A stretch of DNA of 40,153 nt from Pseudoalteromonas sp. H71 (GTDB taxonomy: Bacteria > Pseudomonadota > Gammaproteobacteria > Enterobacterales > Alteromonadaceae), in assembly GCF_001468485.1 (NCBI RefSeq), contig NZ_LODI01000007.1, forward strand, positions 54,339 through 94,491, given 5' to 3'. Under the pieces are notes generated by a model, which did no database searches, had not been told where the DNA came from, and saw nothing but the letters and a program-made list of their open reading frames with translations. The position numbers and the translations under genes are program-made. This document shows, piece after piece, positions 1 through 7,182 of the stretch (position 1 is the stretch's first letter; each line of letters starts with the position of its first letter).

Positions 1-27
1 CGGTTTTTTGCTATCTGGGGTTTAGTA

Positions 28-414
28 ATGACAAACAAAGCAAATTTACCTTTAAGTGCACAGCTGTTAAAACATATTTTATTGTGGACTGTATTCGGTT
101 ATTGCTATCAAAGCGGTTTGAGTGTGCTAATAAAAATGGCAGCCGATGCGCAACCCGAGCACCCACTAATAACAGCGTTCGTATATGGTGTTGGATTTAA
201 TATTTTAGTTGCTCATTTAATTACTAAATACGATACAAAATGGCCTGTTATTGCATCAATTTTTATTGGTGTAGTAGGGCTTATTGCGGTGCCAATTATC
301 CTTGGGGGCACCTCTAGTTTATTAACTTCTCCATTGCTTGTAGGATTTTTATGCAGTTTGGTCCTTAGTTGCTTTATTGTTGGCCTATTAAAGGTAAAAC
401 TCGATAAAAACTAG
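28..414 (+). CDS. Small hypothetical integral membrane protein
   Basis: I do not recognise this 128-residue protein. It appears to have four hydrophobic segments, at about residues 12-36, 46-66, 73-92 and 98-122, joined by short polar loops. The C-terminus is basic (KVKLDKN). This suggests a small inner-membrane protein. The ATG is preceded by GGGG about nine bases upstream, a plausible ribosome binding site. The window opens with CGGTTTTTTG, which looks like the 3' half of a terminator of a gene to the left, so this gene probably starts its own transcript. No catalytic motif is visible. It reads in the same direction as fklB, 69 bases away, but fklB seems to have its own promoter. Confidence 0.75.
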   Translation: MTNKANLPLSAQLLKHILLWTVFGYCYQSGLSVLIKMAADAQPEHPLITAFVYGVGFNILVAHLITKYDTKWPVIASIFIGVVGLIAVPIILGGTSSLLTSPLLVGFLCSLVLSCFIVGLLKVKLDKN

Positions 415-432
415 GACCAAACAGGCTTGATT

Positions 433-448
433 TTGTGATAGCATATCC
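433..448 (+). promoter_or_regulatory. Candidate promoter motif upstream of fklB
   Basis: The 16 bases TTGTGATAGCATATCC lie 35 bases before the fklB start. Nearly the same string (one mismatch) occurs upstream of gyrA at 11353-11368. Part of it (TGTGATAGC) resembles an extended -10 element. No good -35 box was found, so the promoter assignment is inference. Confidence 0.3.
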
Positions 449-483
449 ATGTCTTTTAACTAACAAAACGTGAAAAACACATT

Positions 484-1104
484 ATGTCAGATAATTTTAC
501 TACAGATGCTGAAAAAGCAAGTTACGGTATTGGCTTACAAATGGGTGAGCAACTTAAGTCTAATCCTTTTGAAGGCTTAAACCTAAATTCAGTGTTTGAA
601 GGCATGAAAGATGCGTACGCTGGTGGCGCTTTTCAAGTTGAGATCCCTGAGATCCAAGCTGCATTTGAAAAAATTAACGAAGAGATCCAAGCTCGTCGTG
701 AAGAAGAATCAAAAGTACTTTCTGCTGAAGGCATTGCTTTCTTAGAAGAAAATGCTAAACGTCCAGAAATCACTGTTACTGAGTCTGGCCTTCAATATGA
801 AGTACTAGCAACGGGTGAAGGCGAAAAGCCAACTGCAGAGTCTACAGTTCGTGTTGATTACCACGGTACTCTTATTAACGGTACTGTTTTTGACAGCTCT
901 TACGAGCGTGGTCAACCAGCTGAGTTCCCAGTTGGTGGCGTGATCAAAGGTTGGACTGAGGCATTACAAATGATGCCAGTAGGTACTAAATGGCGTATAT
1001 ACGTTCCTCATGAGCTTGCTTATGGTGAGCGCGGCGCAGGTGCAGCAATCGCACCTTTCTCAACGCTTGTATTTGACGTTGAGTTACACGAAATAATTTC
1101 TTAA
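484..1104 (+). CDS. fklB: FKBP-type peptidyl-prolyl cis-trans isomerase FklB (FKBP22)
   Basis: Catalyses cis-trans isomerisation of proline peptide bonds to assist protein folding. The 206 residues equal the length of E. coli FklB. Residues about 1-90 form the helical FKBP N-terminal dimerisation domain (ASYGIGLQMGEQL). Residues about 100-205 form the FKBP fold, with family signatures YHGTLINGTVFDSS, EFPVGGVIKGWTEAL, MPVGTKW and AYGERGAGAAI. There is no signal peptide, so it should be cytoplasmic. Codon choice (many CTT, GTT, GAA, CGT) resembles that of rpsA in this window and suggests high expression. The gene is monocistronic and is followed by a strong terminator at 1127-1157. Confidence 0.95.
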   Translation: MSDNFTTDAEKASYGIGLQMGEQLKSNPFEGLNLNSVFEGMKDAYAGGAFQVEIPEIQAAFEKINEEIQARREEESKVLSAEGIAFLEENAKRPEITVTESGLQYEVLATGEGEKPTAESTVRVDYHGTLINGTVFDSSYERGQPAEFPVGGVIKGWTEALQMMPVGTKWRIYVPHELAYGERGAGAAIAPFSTLVFDVELHEIIS

Positions 1105-1126
1105 TAGTATTCTATTAAGTTATTTA

Positions 1127-1157
1127 AAACCGCGCTTATAAATAGCGCGGTTTTTTT
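1127..1157 (+). terminator. Rho-independent terminator of fklB
   Basis: AACCGCGCT (1128-1136) pairs with AGCGCGGTT (1144-1152) and is followed by a run of T. It lies 23 bases after the fklB stop codon. Confidence 0.9.
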
Positions 1158-1244
1158 GTATCTGTTTTAATTATGTTCAGGTAATGCGTAATGGTAATTT
1201 TTAAAACGATTAGCTTTTCACCTTAATTACAACGCGATTTATAT

Positions 1245-1276
1245 AAAAAAACCGCATTCACAAATGCGGTTTTAAA
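1245..1276 (-). terminator. Rho-independent terminator of the TonB-dependent receptor
   Basis: AAAACCGCATT (1248-1258) pairs with AATGCGGTTTT (1263-1273) around a four-base loop. On the minus strand the stem is followed by a run of T (A-rich at 1245-1250), which matches the receptor gene ending at 1319. T residues at 1270-1273 may also allow some plus-strand termination. Confidence 0.85.
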
Positions 1277-1318
1277 AGGGAGTTATTAATCAAATAGGCT
1301 GAACATAACGTTTAGTGA

Positions 1319-3709
1319 TTAAAAGTAGCCACGAACACCCAAGCGAATATTTCTACCTGGAAGAGGGGCTTTATCTTTGATAAATGAGGTATGAACAAAC
1401 CCTAGTTCATCAGTTAGGTTATCAACATTTATATAAAGTTGAGCATCAACAGGACCTAAACCTAATTGGTAGTTAGCTTGAGCATCAAATAAAGTATAAC
1501 CATCTGTTTGGCTTTCAAACGCAGTGATGTCATTCTGGTCGAAGTAATGAGTGCCGGTTAGCGTTAGTTGTAAGTTACCTAAATCATACTGTAACTCAGA
1601 GCCTAATTTGTTTGCTGGTAAACGCGGAAGGTTACCTTCATCGTTTTTAAGTTTAGCGCGAGTAGAGTCACCAAATACTTTAACCATGGCGTTTGGTGTC
1701 ATCTGGTAGTGAGCATCAAACTCTATACCGTAAAGCTCAGCGTCTTTACTTCTAAACTGATAAACGGCTACTGCATCGTCATGTGCACCAACTGCTGATT
1801 CTAAACCGTCTTCTTCATCGAAAACTAAGCCTGTATTTTCTTGAAAATAGAAATTTTTAATATCGTTGTAGAAAAAGTTCACGGTGTAACCAAAAGCACC
1901 GCTAAAACGTCTAAAGCTAATGTCTAAGTTTGTTGAGGTTTCTTGTTTAATGTTCTCAGGCTCGAAATGCGCTTCATTATCCTCAATATGGTAACCTAAG
2001 CCCAGTTCATAAGTACCCGTTGCAATGTGTAAGCCATTAGATAATAACTCTGCAGAAAGTGGGGCTCGCTCTGAGTGAGAAATACTTGTAGCAATACTAT
2101 GTCCAGGTTTGTACTGCCAAATTGCACCAGCAGATAGACTTACATTGGTAAAGCTTTTGCTATAAGCAATAGATTCTTCATCGTGCTCTTCTTCTTCAAC
2201 TTCCTCTTCATCATGGTCATGATGATGCTCAGCTGCTGAAATATTACTGTCAATTTTGTAATCTTCAATGCGGGCACCCAGTTCTACCGTTACATCACCA
2301 AATACGCGTTCTTCTAATAAATAAAGGGCATGTGAAGTTGTTATACTTGCTGGGGTAAATGCTTCATCACCAATTGCGTCGTAGTCAGAGTCGCTGTAAT
2401 GATAGCCCAGCATACCATGCCAATCAGCAAATTTATGTTCTACGTTTAAACGCGCTTCGGTAGTTTCGTTAGTGAACGTTGTGCCAATTTCACCATCTTC
2501 AATTTCACTGTGTGAGTAATCGGTATAACCAACACGCAAGTTTATTGTTTCTATCCAGTTGTTGTGAAGCGCATAGCTCACCAACCCTTGCCAGCGGTCT
2601 TGCTCTAGCTGTGCAAAAACAACTTCTTCGCCTTCTTCTTCACCCTCATGTTCTGCATGTTCTTCTTCCGTTTCACCTTCGTGATCATGCTCATGGTGAT
2701 GTTCATGTCCAGGTATTCCATAGTCGGTTTCTATACTACCGTAAGAAAATCCGACAGTAAGGTGCTCGCCAACGTAGCTTGTTCCAAAATTAAGTGTTTC
2801 ACTGTCAATAAACGTGTTTTCTACTGAGTTTTCAGTTTCTACGTCGCCATCTTCGTCAGTTACTGTAAATGTAGGCGTTTCATAGTCATCGCCGCTGCGT
2901 TTAGTCCCATCAAAATGAAAGTTAAATCCGTCGTTCCCTGTTTCTAGTTTTGCGGCGACGGTATTTGAGTTAGAGACAGTGTCGTGGCTGTATTCAGCTG
3001 CACCTGTAAAGTCATCAATGTTGTTTGTAGGAATACGATTATCAACCACATTTACAACTCCCCCAATAGCACCTGAGCCGTATAATAGGGTACTTGGGCC
3101 ACGTAATACTTCAATTTGCTCAGCAGATAAGCTGTCGCTTGACGTAGCGTGATCGGGCCCAATACGCGAAGCATCACTGGCATCTAATCCATTTTGGGTG
3201 ATTTTTACACGAGGGCCATCTAAACCCCGAATAATAGGGCTTGAAGATACAGGGCCAAAGTAACTGGCATTTACACCAGGTAAGCCTTTTAGCGTTTCCC
3301 CAAGTGTTGGTTTTGATTTATTTCTTAACTCATCACCAGAGAGAACACTTACTGGCGAAATCATTTCAAGGCTGCTTTTATGCAGGGCCGACGCATAAAC
3401 CACAACGGTTTCTACAGATGTTGGTAAGAGTGAAACAGTGACATTGTTTGATGATTCAGTCACCGTTATTCTTGAATCTATGTAGTTGTCTTTACTAATA
3501 TGAAGTTGGCTGTCAGCATCAATGTCTATTGAAAATTCACCAAGTTCATTGCTTTTAACAGTTTGATTTTTTCCATGAACATGAACGGAGACATTTTTAA
3601 TTGGGTTTTTTTTATCATCTAAGATTGTGCCAGTAACCGTAGCAGCTAACGCTGATTGCGTGCATAAAACAGAAAAAATTGCAGAAGAAATTAATGTTAA
3701 CTTTGTCAT
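1319..3709 (-). CDS. TonB-dependent outer-membrane receptor, probable zinc importer (ZnuD-like)
   Basis: Outer-membrane gated barrel powered by TonB. The 796 residues show a signal peptide (1-22, ending ALA), a carboxypeptidase-regulatory-like domain (about 23-95), a TonB-box-like ETVVVYA (about 100), a plug domain (about 115-225, with LRGPSTLLYGSGAIGGVVNVVD) and a C-terminal barrel ending in the usual aromatic residue (RGYF). Two predicted external loops are packed with His, Asp and Glu, at about 335-362 (HEHHHEHDH) and 494-512 (EHHHDHDEEE). Such loops are known in ZnuD-type zinc receptors. Two Zur-like operators cover its promoter, independently pointing to zinc. No znuABC genes are adjacent. 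The receptor family is certain. Zinc as substrate is inference; nickel or another divalent metal is the main alternative. Confidence 0.9.
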   Translation of the reverse strand: MTKLTLISSAIFSVLCTQSALAATVTGTILDDKKNPIKNVSVHVHGKNQTVKSNELGEFSIDIDADSQLHISKDNYIDSRITVTESSNNVTVSLLPTSVETVVVYASALHKSSLEMISPVSVLSGDELRNKSKPTLGETLKGLPGVNASYFGPVSSSPIIRGLDGPRVKITQNGLDASDASRIGPDHATSSDSLSAEQIEVLRGPSTLLYGSGAIGGVVNVVDNRIPTNNIDDFTGAAEYSHDTVSNSNTVAAKLETGNDGFNFHFDGTKRSGDDYETPTFTVTDEDGDVETENSVENTFIDSETLNFGTSYVGEHLTVGFSYGSIETDYGIPGHEHHHEHDHEGETEEEHAEHEGEEEGEEVVFAQLEQDRWQGLVSYALHNNWIETINLRVGYTDYSHSEIEDGEIGTTFTNETTEARLNVEHKFADWHGMLGYHYSDSDYDAIGDEAFTPASITTSHALYLLEERVFGDVTVELGARIEDYKIDSNISAAEHHHDHDEEEVEEEEHDEESIAYSKSFTNVSLSAGAIWQYKPGHSIATSISHSERAPLSAELLSNGLHIATGTYELGLGYHIEDNEAHFEPENIKQETSTNLDISFRRFSGAFGYTVNFFYNDIKNFYFQENTGLVFDEEDGLESAVGAHDDAVAVYQFRSKDAELYGIEFDAHYQMTPNAMVKVFGDSTRAKLKNDEGNLPRLPANKLGSELQYDLGNLQLTLTGTHYFDQNDITAFESQTDGYTLFDAQANYQLGLGPVDAQLYINVDNLTDELGFVHTSFIKDKAPLPGRNIRLGVRGYF

Positions 3710-3733
3710 GAGTAAATTATTTTGTGATTGCTT

Positions 3734-3756
3734 GTTGTGATATAATATAACAGTTC
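3734..3756 (-). promoter_or_regulatory. Zur-like operator, box 1 (over the -10)
   Basis: A 23-bp imperfect palindrome centred on 3745 resembles the gammaproteobacterial Zur consensus (core GTTATANTATAAC). By hand count about 17 of 22 arm positions match. It covers the predicted -10 hexamer (3744-3749) of the receptor gene, so zinc-loaded Zur would block RNA polymerase. Box identity is inference from the motif. Confidence 0.65.
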
Positions 3757-3772
3757 AAAATTAGCGGATCAA
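3744..3772 (-). promoter_or_regulatory. Promoter of the TonB-dependent receptor
   Basis: On the minus strand, -35 TTGATC (3772-3767), a 17-base spacer, and -10 TATATT (3749-3744) preceded by TGT, which makes it an extended -10. Transcription would start near 3737, giving a leader of roughly 28 bases. Confidence 0.6.
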
Positions 3773-3794
3773 CAATGTTATACTATAACTTATG
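3772..3794 (-). promoter_or_regulatory. Zur-like operator, box 2 (upstream of the -35)
   Basis: A second copy of the palindrome, centred on 3783 (core TGTTATACTATAAC), with about 17 of 22 arm positions matching the Zur consensus. It abuts the -35 hexamer. The two centres are 38 bp apart. Paired boxes of this kind suit cooperative Zur repression. Confidence 0.65.
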
Positions 3795-3849
3795 ATTTTG
3801 CGTTTAATTAACTATAATTAGTGTTAAGTCACTGAGGTAAAATTGTGAT

Positions 3850-4236
3850 TCATCTACTATCAATCATTAATACATTGAGTTTGTCTTGGGCACGTTTTTG
3901 ATTTTTTAAATCGCTGGGCTCTATCATTTCACATTCATCGCGAATCATTTCGGCTATAAGGTTAGGGTATTGGCGACAATCTTCAGGTCGATCTAAGTAA
4001 ATATTGCATATGAACTTATCTTTAGCGTTTTTGTCTATTTTAGGCTCAATTGCTAAAAAAGGGCAGTCGCTTAATTTATTACCTGTGTCGGGATCAAACC
4101 AAATTTGATTACCTTGTACATATTGATAAATTTCAGGATTAAATAGTGCCCACATTTCTACTTCTTCTGTTGATACGTCGAGGTCACCACCACCATATTT
4201 GGTACAGCATTTGCCACATTGGTTACACGCTTTCAT
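3850..4236 (-). CDS. YkgJ-family cysteine-cluster protein (putative zinc/iron-chelating domain)
   Basis: A 128-residue protein with the CxxCGxCC cluster at the extreme N-terminus (CNQCGKCC, residues 4-11), then CPFL (about 75), CNIY (about 95) and RPxxCRQYP (about 101-109). This eight-cysteine layout is the UPF0153/YkgJ pattern, described as a putative Zn- or Fe-S-binding domain. No precise function is known to me. It lies directly upstream of the metal receptor in the same direction, but the receptor has its own Zur-type promoter in the 140-base gap, so co-transcription is not required. The ribosome binding site is weak (AGG close to the ATG). Confidence 0.8.
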   Translation of the reverse strand: MKACNQCGKCCTKYGGGDLDVSTEEVEMWALFNPEIYQYVQGNQIWFDPDTGNKLSDCPFLAIEPKIDKNAKDKFICNIYLDRPEDCRQYPNLIAEMIRDECEMIEPSDLKNQKRAQDKLNVLMIDSR

Positions 4237-4589
4237 AGCCTATCTATCTTTATATTTTTTGATAGTTTTGAGTGTAACAGCCCATCTTCAAATTGTTTGA
4301 AATTATTATTTTTATTAATTTAAACATTTCATACTTATGGATGAGCAGTTGATAAATTTAATTCATGTGGTGTGCTTTAAAAATAAAAGTAATTAAAGTT
4401 ATTTAAAAAGTGTGAATTTTTGTGACAGGATAGAATTTTATAAACCACTTATACTTTAGTTATTATTTCGCATTTAAATTGTTTGCTGCACACTTTAATG
4501 TTGTATGATCGTCCTAAAGGCATATTTAATTAGCCATTTAAATCTATATTTTGCTATTTTAAGCATAAATACATTGAGGGTGATACGTA
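4237..4589. other. 353-base AT-rich divergent intergenic region
   Basis: Separates the YkgJ-family gene (minus) from the TPR-like gene (plus), so it must hold promoters for both. TATGAT at about 4505-4510 is a possible -10 for the plus-strand gene, but no good -35 is at normal spacing. I see no open frame, tRNA or strong hairpin here. Confidence 0.5.
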
Positions 4590-5018
4590 ATGATGAATAC
4601 AAAAGTATACAAAGCGGTACACGATTTGGCTGAAGAGTTAATGAATGCGGCAAATAAAAATGATCGTAAACGCTTTGAGTTACTTTTTTCTAAACTTAAA
4701 GCGATTTGTGAAGAAAACGAAAATACATCTAAAGATCACCCTGTTCAGTGGGAAACACTTGCTGATTTTACAGAAGAGTTAGAAGACGCTATTACCACTT
4801 ACGAAAAGGCATTAGCAAAATCCATTGCTATTAATAATAAAGACCATATGTCGTCGGTTGCATTTTCTATGGCGACATTACAATTAGAACTTGGCCAAAA
4901 AGAAGAGGCCATAAAAAATCTTCAAAGTGCAAAAGTTAGTGCAAATAAAATTGAAGATAAAGAACTTAAAGCCGAAATACATGATCTGTTAGAATCACTG
5001 GTTGAAGAAGAAGGCTAA
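4590..5018 (+). CDS. Small TPR-like helical protein of unknown function
   Basis: A 142-residue acidic, probably all-helical protein without signal peptide or membrane segment. Residues about 55-125 look like two tetratricopeptide repeats (for example EELEDAITTYEKALAKSIAI and SVAFSMATLQLELGQKEEAIKNL), so a protein-protein contact role is likely. The gene starts with tandem ATGATG; GAGGG lies about ten bases upstream. It has a long upstream region and is followed 69 bases later by the broken DUF1287 gene in the same direction. No partner can be named from the context. Confidence 0.75.
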   Translation: MMNTKVYKAVHDLAEELMNAANKNDRKRFELLFSKLKAICEENENTSKDHPVQWETLADFTEELEDAITTYEKALAKSIAINNKDHMSSVAFSMATLQLELGQKEEAIKNLQSAKVSANKIEDKELKAEIHDLLESLVEEEG

Positions 5019-5087
5019 TTGAAAGCGCAATTTAATTTTTGTATATAGAATTAATGGCCATGAAGGTAGCGTCTTAAAAGGGGAATT

Positions 5088-5687
5088 ATGTTCAAACACG
5101 GTTTATATTTATTTACATTTTTACCCTTTTTTACGCTTGCTAACTCTTTCAATCAGCAAATAACCGCAGCGCTGATTGAAAGGACCACACATAATATTAC
5201 GTATGACGGCAGTTATCATTCAATAAAATATCCCGGTGGTGATGTACCAAGTAATATTGGTGTTTGTACCGATGTTATTATTCGCGCTTACCGTCAATTG
5301 GGTGTTGATTTACAACAAAGAGTACATGAAGATATGTGAGCAAATTTTGCTAGATATCCGTCTCAGCGAATTTGGGGTCTAAAAAAGCCGGATAAAAATA
5401 TTGACCACTGGCGTGTACCAAACCTTCAAGCATTTTTTAAGCATAATGGCATAGAATTGGCCATTTCTAGCAACTCACGTGATTATAAAGTTGGCGATAT
5501 AGTTACTTGGAAGCTGCCTGGTAACTTACCTCACATAGGTATGGTTGTTACAGAAGCTTCAAACAGCACCGAGAAACCTCAAATTGTACATAATATAGGG
5601 CGCGGGCCAGAACTAAGCGAAATGCTATTTGATTATAAAATTACTGGTCACTATCGTTTTACTAATAAACACTATAATGACCAGTAA
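5088..5687 (+). pseudogene. DUF1287-family exported protein, interrupted by an in-frame TGA
   Basis: One continuous reading frame covers 5088-5687 except for a single TGA at 5337-5339. Before it are a signal peptide (about 1-19, ending LANS) and the conserved GVCTDVIIRAYRQLGVDL and VHEDM. After it, in the same frame, come YPSQRIWGLKKPD, NIDHWRVPNLQAFF and PHIGMVV, all expected of a complete DUF1287 protein of about 199 residues. Both halves look well conserved, so the damage seems recent. A CGA (Arg) to TGA transition would explain it. The Cys in GVCTD and the His in PHIG resemble NlpC/P60-like cysteine peptidase residues (inference). A good ribosome binding site (GGGG) precedes the ATG. Sequencing error or readthrough are alternatives; selenocysteine is unlikely. 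Confidence 0.85.
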
Positions 5688-5714
5688 GGAATGTTACTGC
5701 TATAAAGGTATTTA

Positions 5715-5987
5715 TTATTTTAGATTAATACGTATATCGCCGTTGGGTTTACTACAGCATAAAAGTATTTCACCATCGCGAACAAATGCGAGTGGTTCTT
5801 CGTTATATTGAACATTACCAGACACTAAGGTTGCTCGGCAAGCACCGCAGTAGCCTTCACGACATTGATAAGCAACATCTATTTTTTGAGATTCTAAGCA
5901 GTGTAAAAGAGAGGGGCAGCCAGGGCTATATTCAATGCGCTGGCTGTTTTCTGCAAGTGTTACACTTGCAGTCGTTTCATTGCTCAT
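5715..5987 (-). CDS. yfaE: 2Fe-2S ferredoxin YfaE (cofactor maintenance of NrdB)
   Basis: A 90-residue plant-type ferredoxin. Residues about 39-47 carry C-x4-C-x2-C (CREGYCGAC) and the fourth ligand lies in the LLCCSKPNGD segment near 77. In E. coli YfaE supplies electrons to regenerate the diferric-tyrosyl cofactor of ribonucleotide reductase subunit NrdB. The gene is the last of the nrdA-nrdB-yfaE operon. Its ATG overlaps the nrdB stop codon by one base (TAATG), implying translational coupling. It converges with the broken DUF1287 gene 27 bases away, with no clear terminator between. Confidence 0.93.
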   Translation of the reverse strand: MSNETTASVTLAENSQRIEYSPGCPSLLHCLESQKIDVAYQCREGYCGACRATLVSGNVQYNEEPLAFVRDGEILLCCSKPNGDIRINLK

Positions 5988-7117
5988 TATAAATCAAAGT
6001 CACCAAATTCAGCTGCATCAACTTGTGAGTCTATTTGACCTACAAGGTATGAACTGATTTCAGCTTCTTGTGGCGCAACTTGAACATTATCAGATACTAG
6101 CCATGAATTAATCCATGGAATAGGGTTACTGTTGTTTTCGAATTGAGCCGGTAAGCCAATAGCAGTCATACGTGCATTAGTAATGTATTCAACATACTGA
6201 CATAAAATATGCTTGTTTAAACCAATCATAGACCCATCTTTGAATAGGTATTCTGCCCATTCTTTTTCTTGCTCAGCAGCCTGTACAAACATTTTAATCG
6301 CTTCGTCGCGACATTGGGCTGCAACAATTGCCATTTCCGGGTCGTCTTTACCATCTTGCATGATATTTAAAATATGCTGTGTGCCAGAAAGGTGAAGTGC
6401 CTCATCACGTGCAATTAGCTTGATAATTTTAGCATTACCTTCCATCAGTTCACGCTCAGCAAATGCAAACGAACACGCAAAGCTGACATAAAAACGAATT
6501 GCCTCAAGAATGTTTACCGACATCATCGCGAGGTAAAGTTTCTTTTTAAGTTCGAATAAATTAACAACCACTGTTTTACCATTAATTTCGTGCTTGCCTT
6601 CACCGTAAAGATTGTAAAGTGAAACAGAGTTAATTAAGTCATCGTAGTAAGTTGTTACTGCATCGGCACGTTCGCTAATTTTATCGTTACTAACTATGTC
6701 ATCAAAAATAAGTTCTGGTGATTGTGTTACGTTACGAATAATGTGGGTGTATGAACGGCTGTGAATTGTTTCACTAAATGCCCACGTTTCTATCCACGTT
6801 TCTAGCTCTGGAATAGACACAATAGGAAGCAAGGCAACGTTAGGAGAGCGGCCTTGTACACTATCGAGTAATGTTTGGTATTTTAAATTACTTAAAAATA
6901 TGTGTTTTTCATGCTCTGGTAGCGCCTGAAAATCTAAACGGTCTTTACTCACATCGACTTCTTCTGGTCGCCAAAAGAAAGACAATTGCTTTTCTATTAA
7001 CTTCTCAAAAATAGGATATTTTTGTTGATCGTAACGCGATACGTTAACGGTCTGGCCAAAAAACATTGGCTCTTGCATTTGGTTATTATGATTACGACTA
7101 AAAGTAGTATAAGACAT
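5987..7117 (-). CDS. nrdB: Class Ia ribonucleotide reductase, beta subunit NrdB
   Basis: Small subunit of the aerobic ribonucleotide reductase; holds the diiron site and tyrosyl radical that start the chemistry in NrdA. The ATG at 7117 is chosen because it gives 376 residues, the E. coli length, and MSYTTF matches the family start. A longer frame beginning with GTG at 7126 adds only three residues. The radical tyrosine is Tyr123 in HSRSYTH. Iron ligands are visible in the ETIH and RDEALH segments. The C-terminal tail ([14 protein letters not shown]) is the type that docks on NrdA. It lies 65 bases after nrdA, with a hairpin between. Confidence 0.97.
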   Translation of the reverse strand: MSYTTFSRNHNNQMQEPMFFGQTVNVSRYDQQKYPIFEKLIEKQLSFFWRPEEVDVSKDRLDFQALPEHEKHIFLSNLKYQTLLDSVQGRSPNVALLPIVSIPELETWIETWAFSETIHSRSYTHIIRNVTQSPELIFDDIVSNDKISERADAVTTYYDDLINSVSLYNLYGEGKHEINGKTVVVNLFELKKKLYLAMMSVNILEAIRFYVSFACSFAFAERELMEGNAKIIKLIARDEALHLSGTQHILNIMQDGKDDPEMAIVAAQCRDEAIKMFVQAAEQEKEWAEYLFKDGSMIGLNKHILCQYVEYITNARMTAIGLPAQFENNSNPIPWINSWLVSDNVQVAPQEAEISSYLVGQIDSQVDAAEFGDFDL

Positions 7118-7145
7118 GTTTATCACTCAAAAAACTATCAGAACA

Positions 7146-7166
7146 AAGCGGGCTGTATGCCCGCTT
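7146..7166 (-). promoter_or_regulatory. Intercistronic hairpin between nrdA and nrdB
   Basis: AAGCGGGC (7146-7153) and GCCCGCTT (7159-7166) form an 8-bp GC-rich stem with a five-base loop. On the minus strand the following bases are only weakly T-rich (TTTGTTCT). It may stabilise the nrdA message or attenuate read-through into nrdB; the role is inference. Confidence 0.6.
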
Positions 7167-7182
7167 AAGATAAAATTAACGA

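Noticed and set aside
2479..2760. Histidine- and leucine-rich open frame on the plus strand
   Set aside because: It is the antisense shadow of the acidic, His-rich loop of the TonB receptor, with no own ribosome binding site or family.
5337..5339. TGA in the DUF1287 gene as a selenocysteine codon
   Set aside because: The site follows HEDM, where I expect an ordinary residue, not the catalytic Cys (which is in GVCTD). I saw no obvious SECIS-like hairpin immediately after it.
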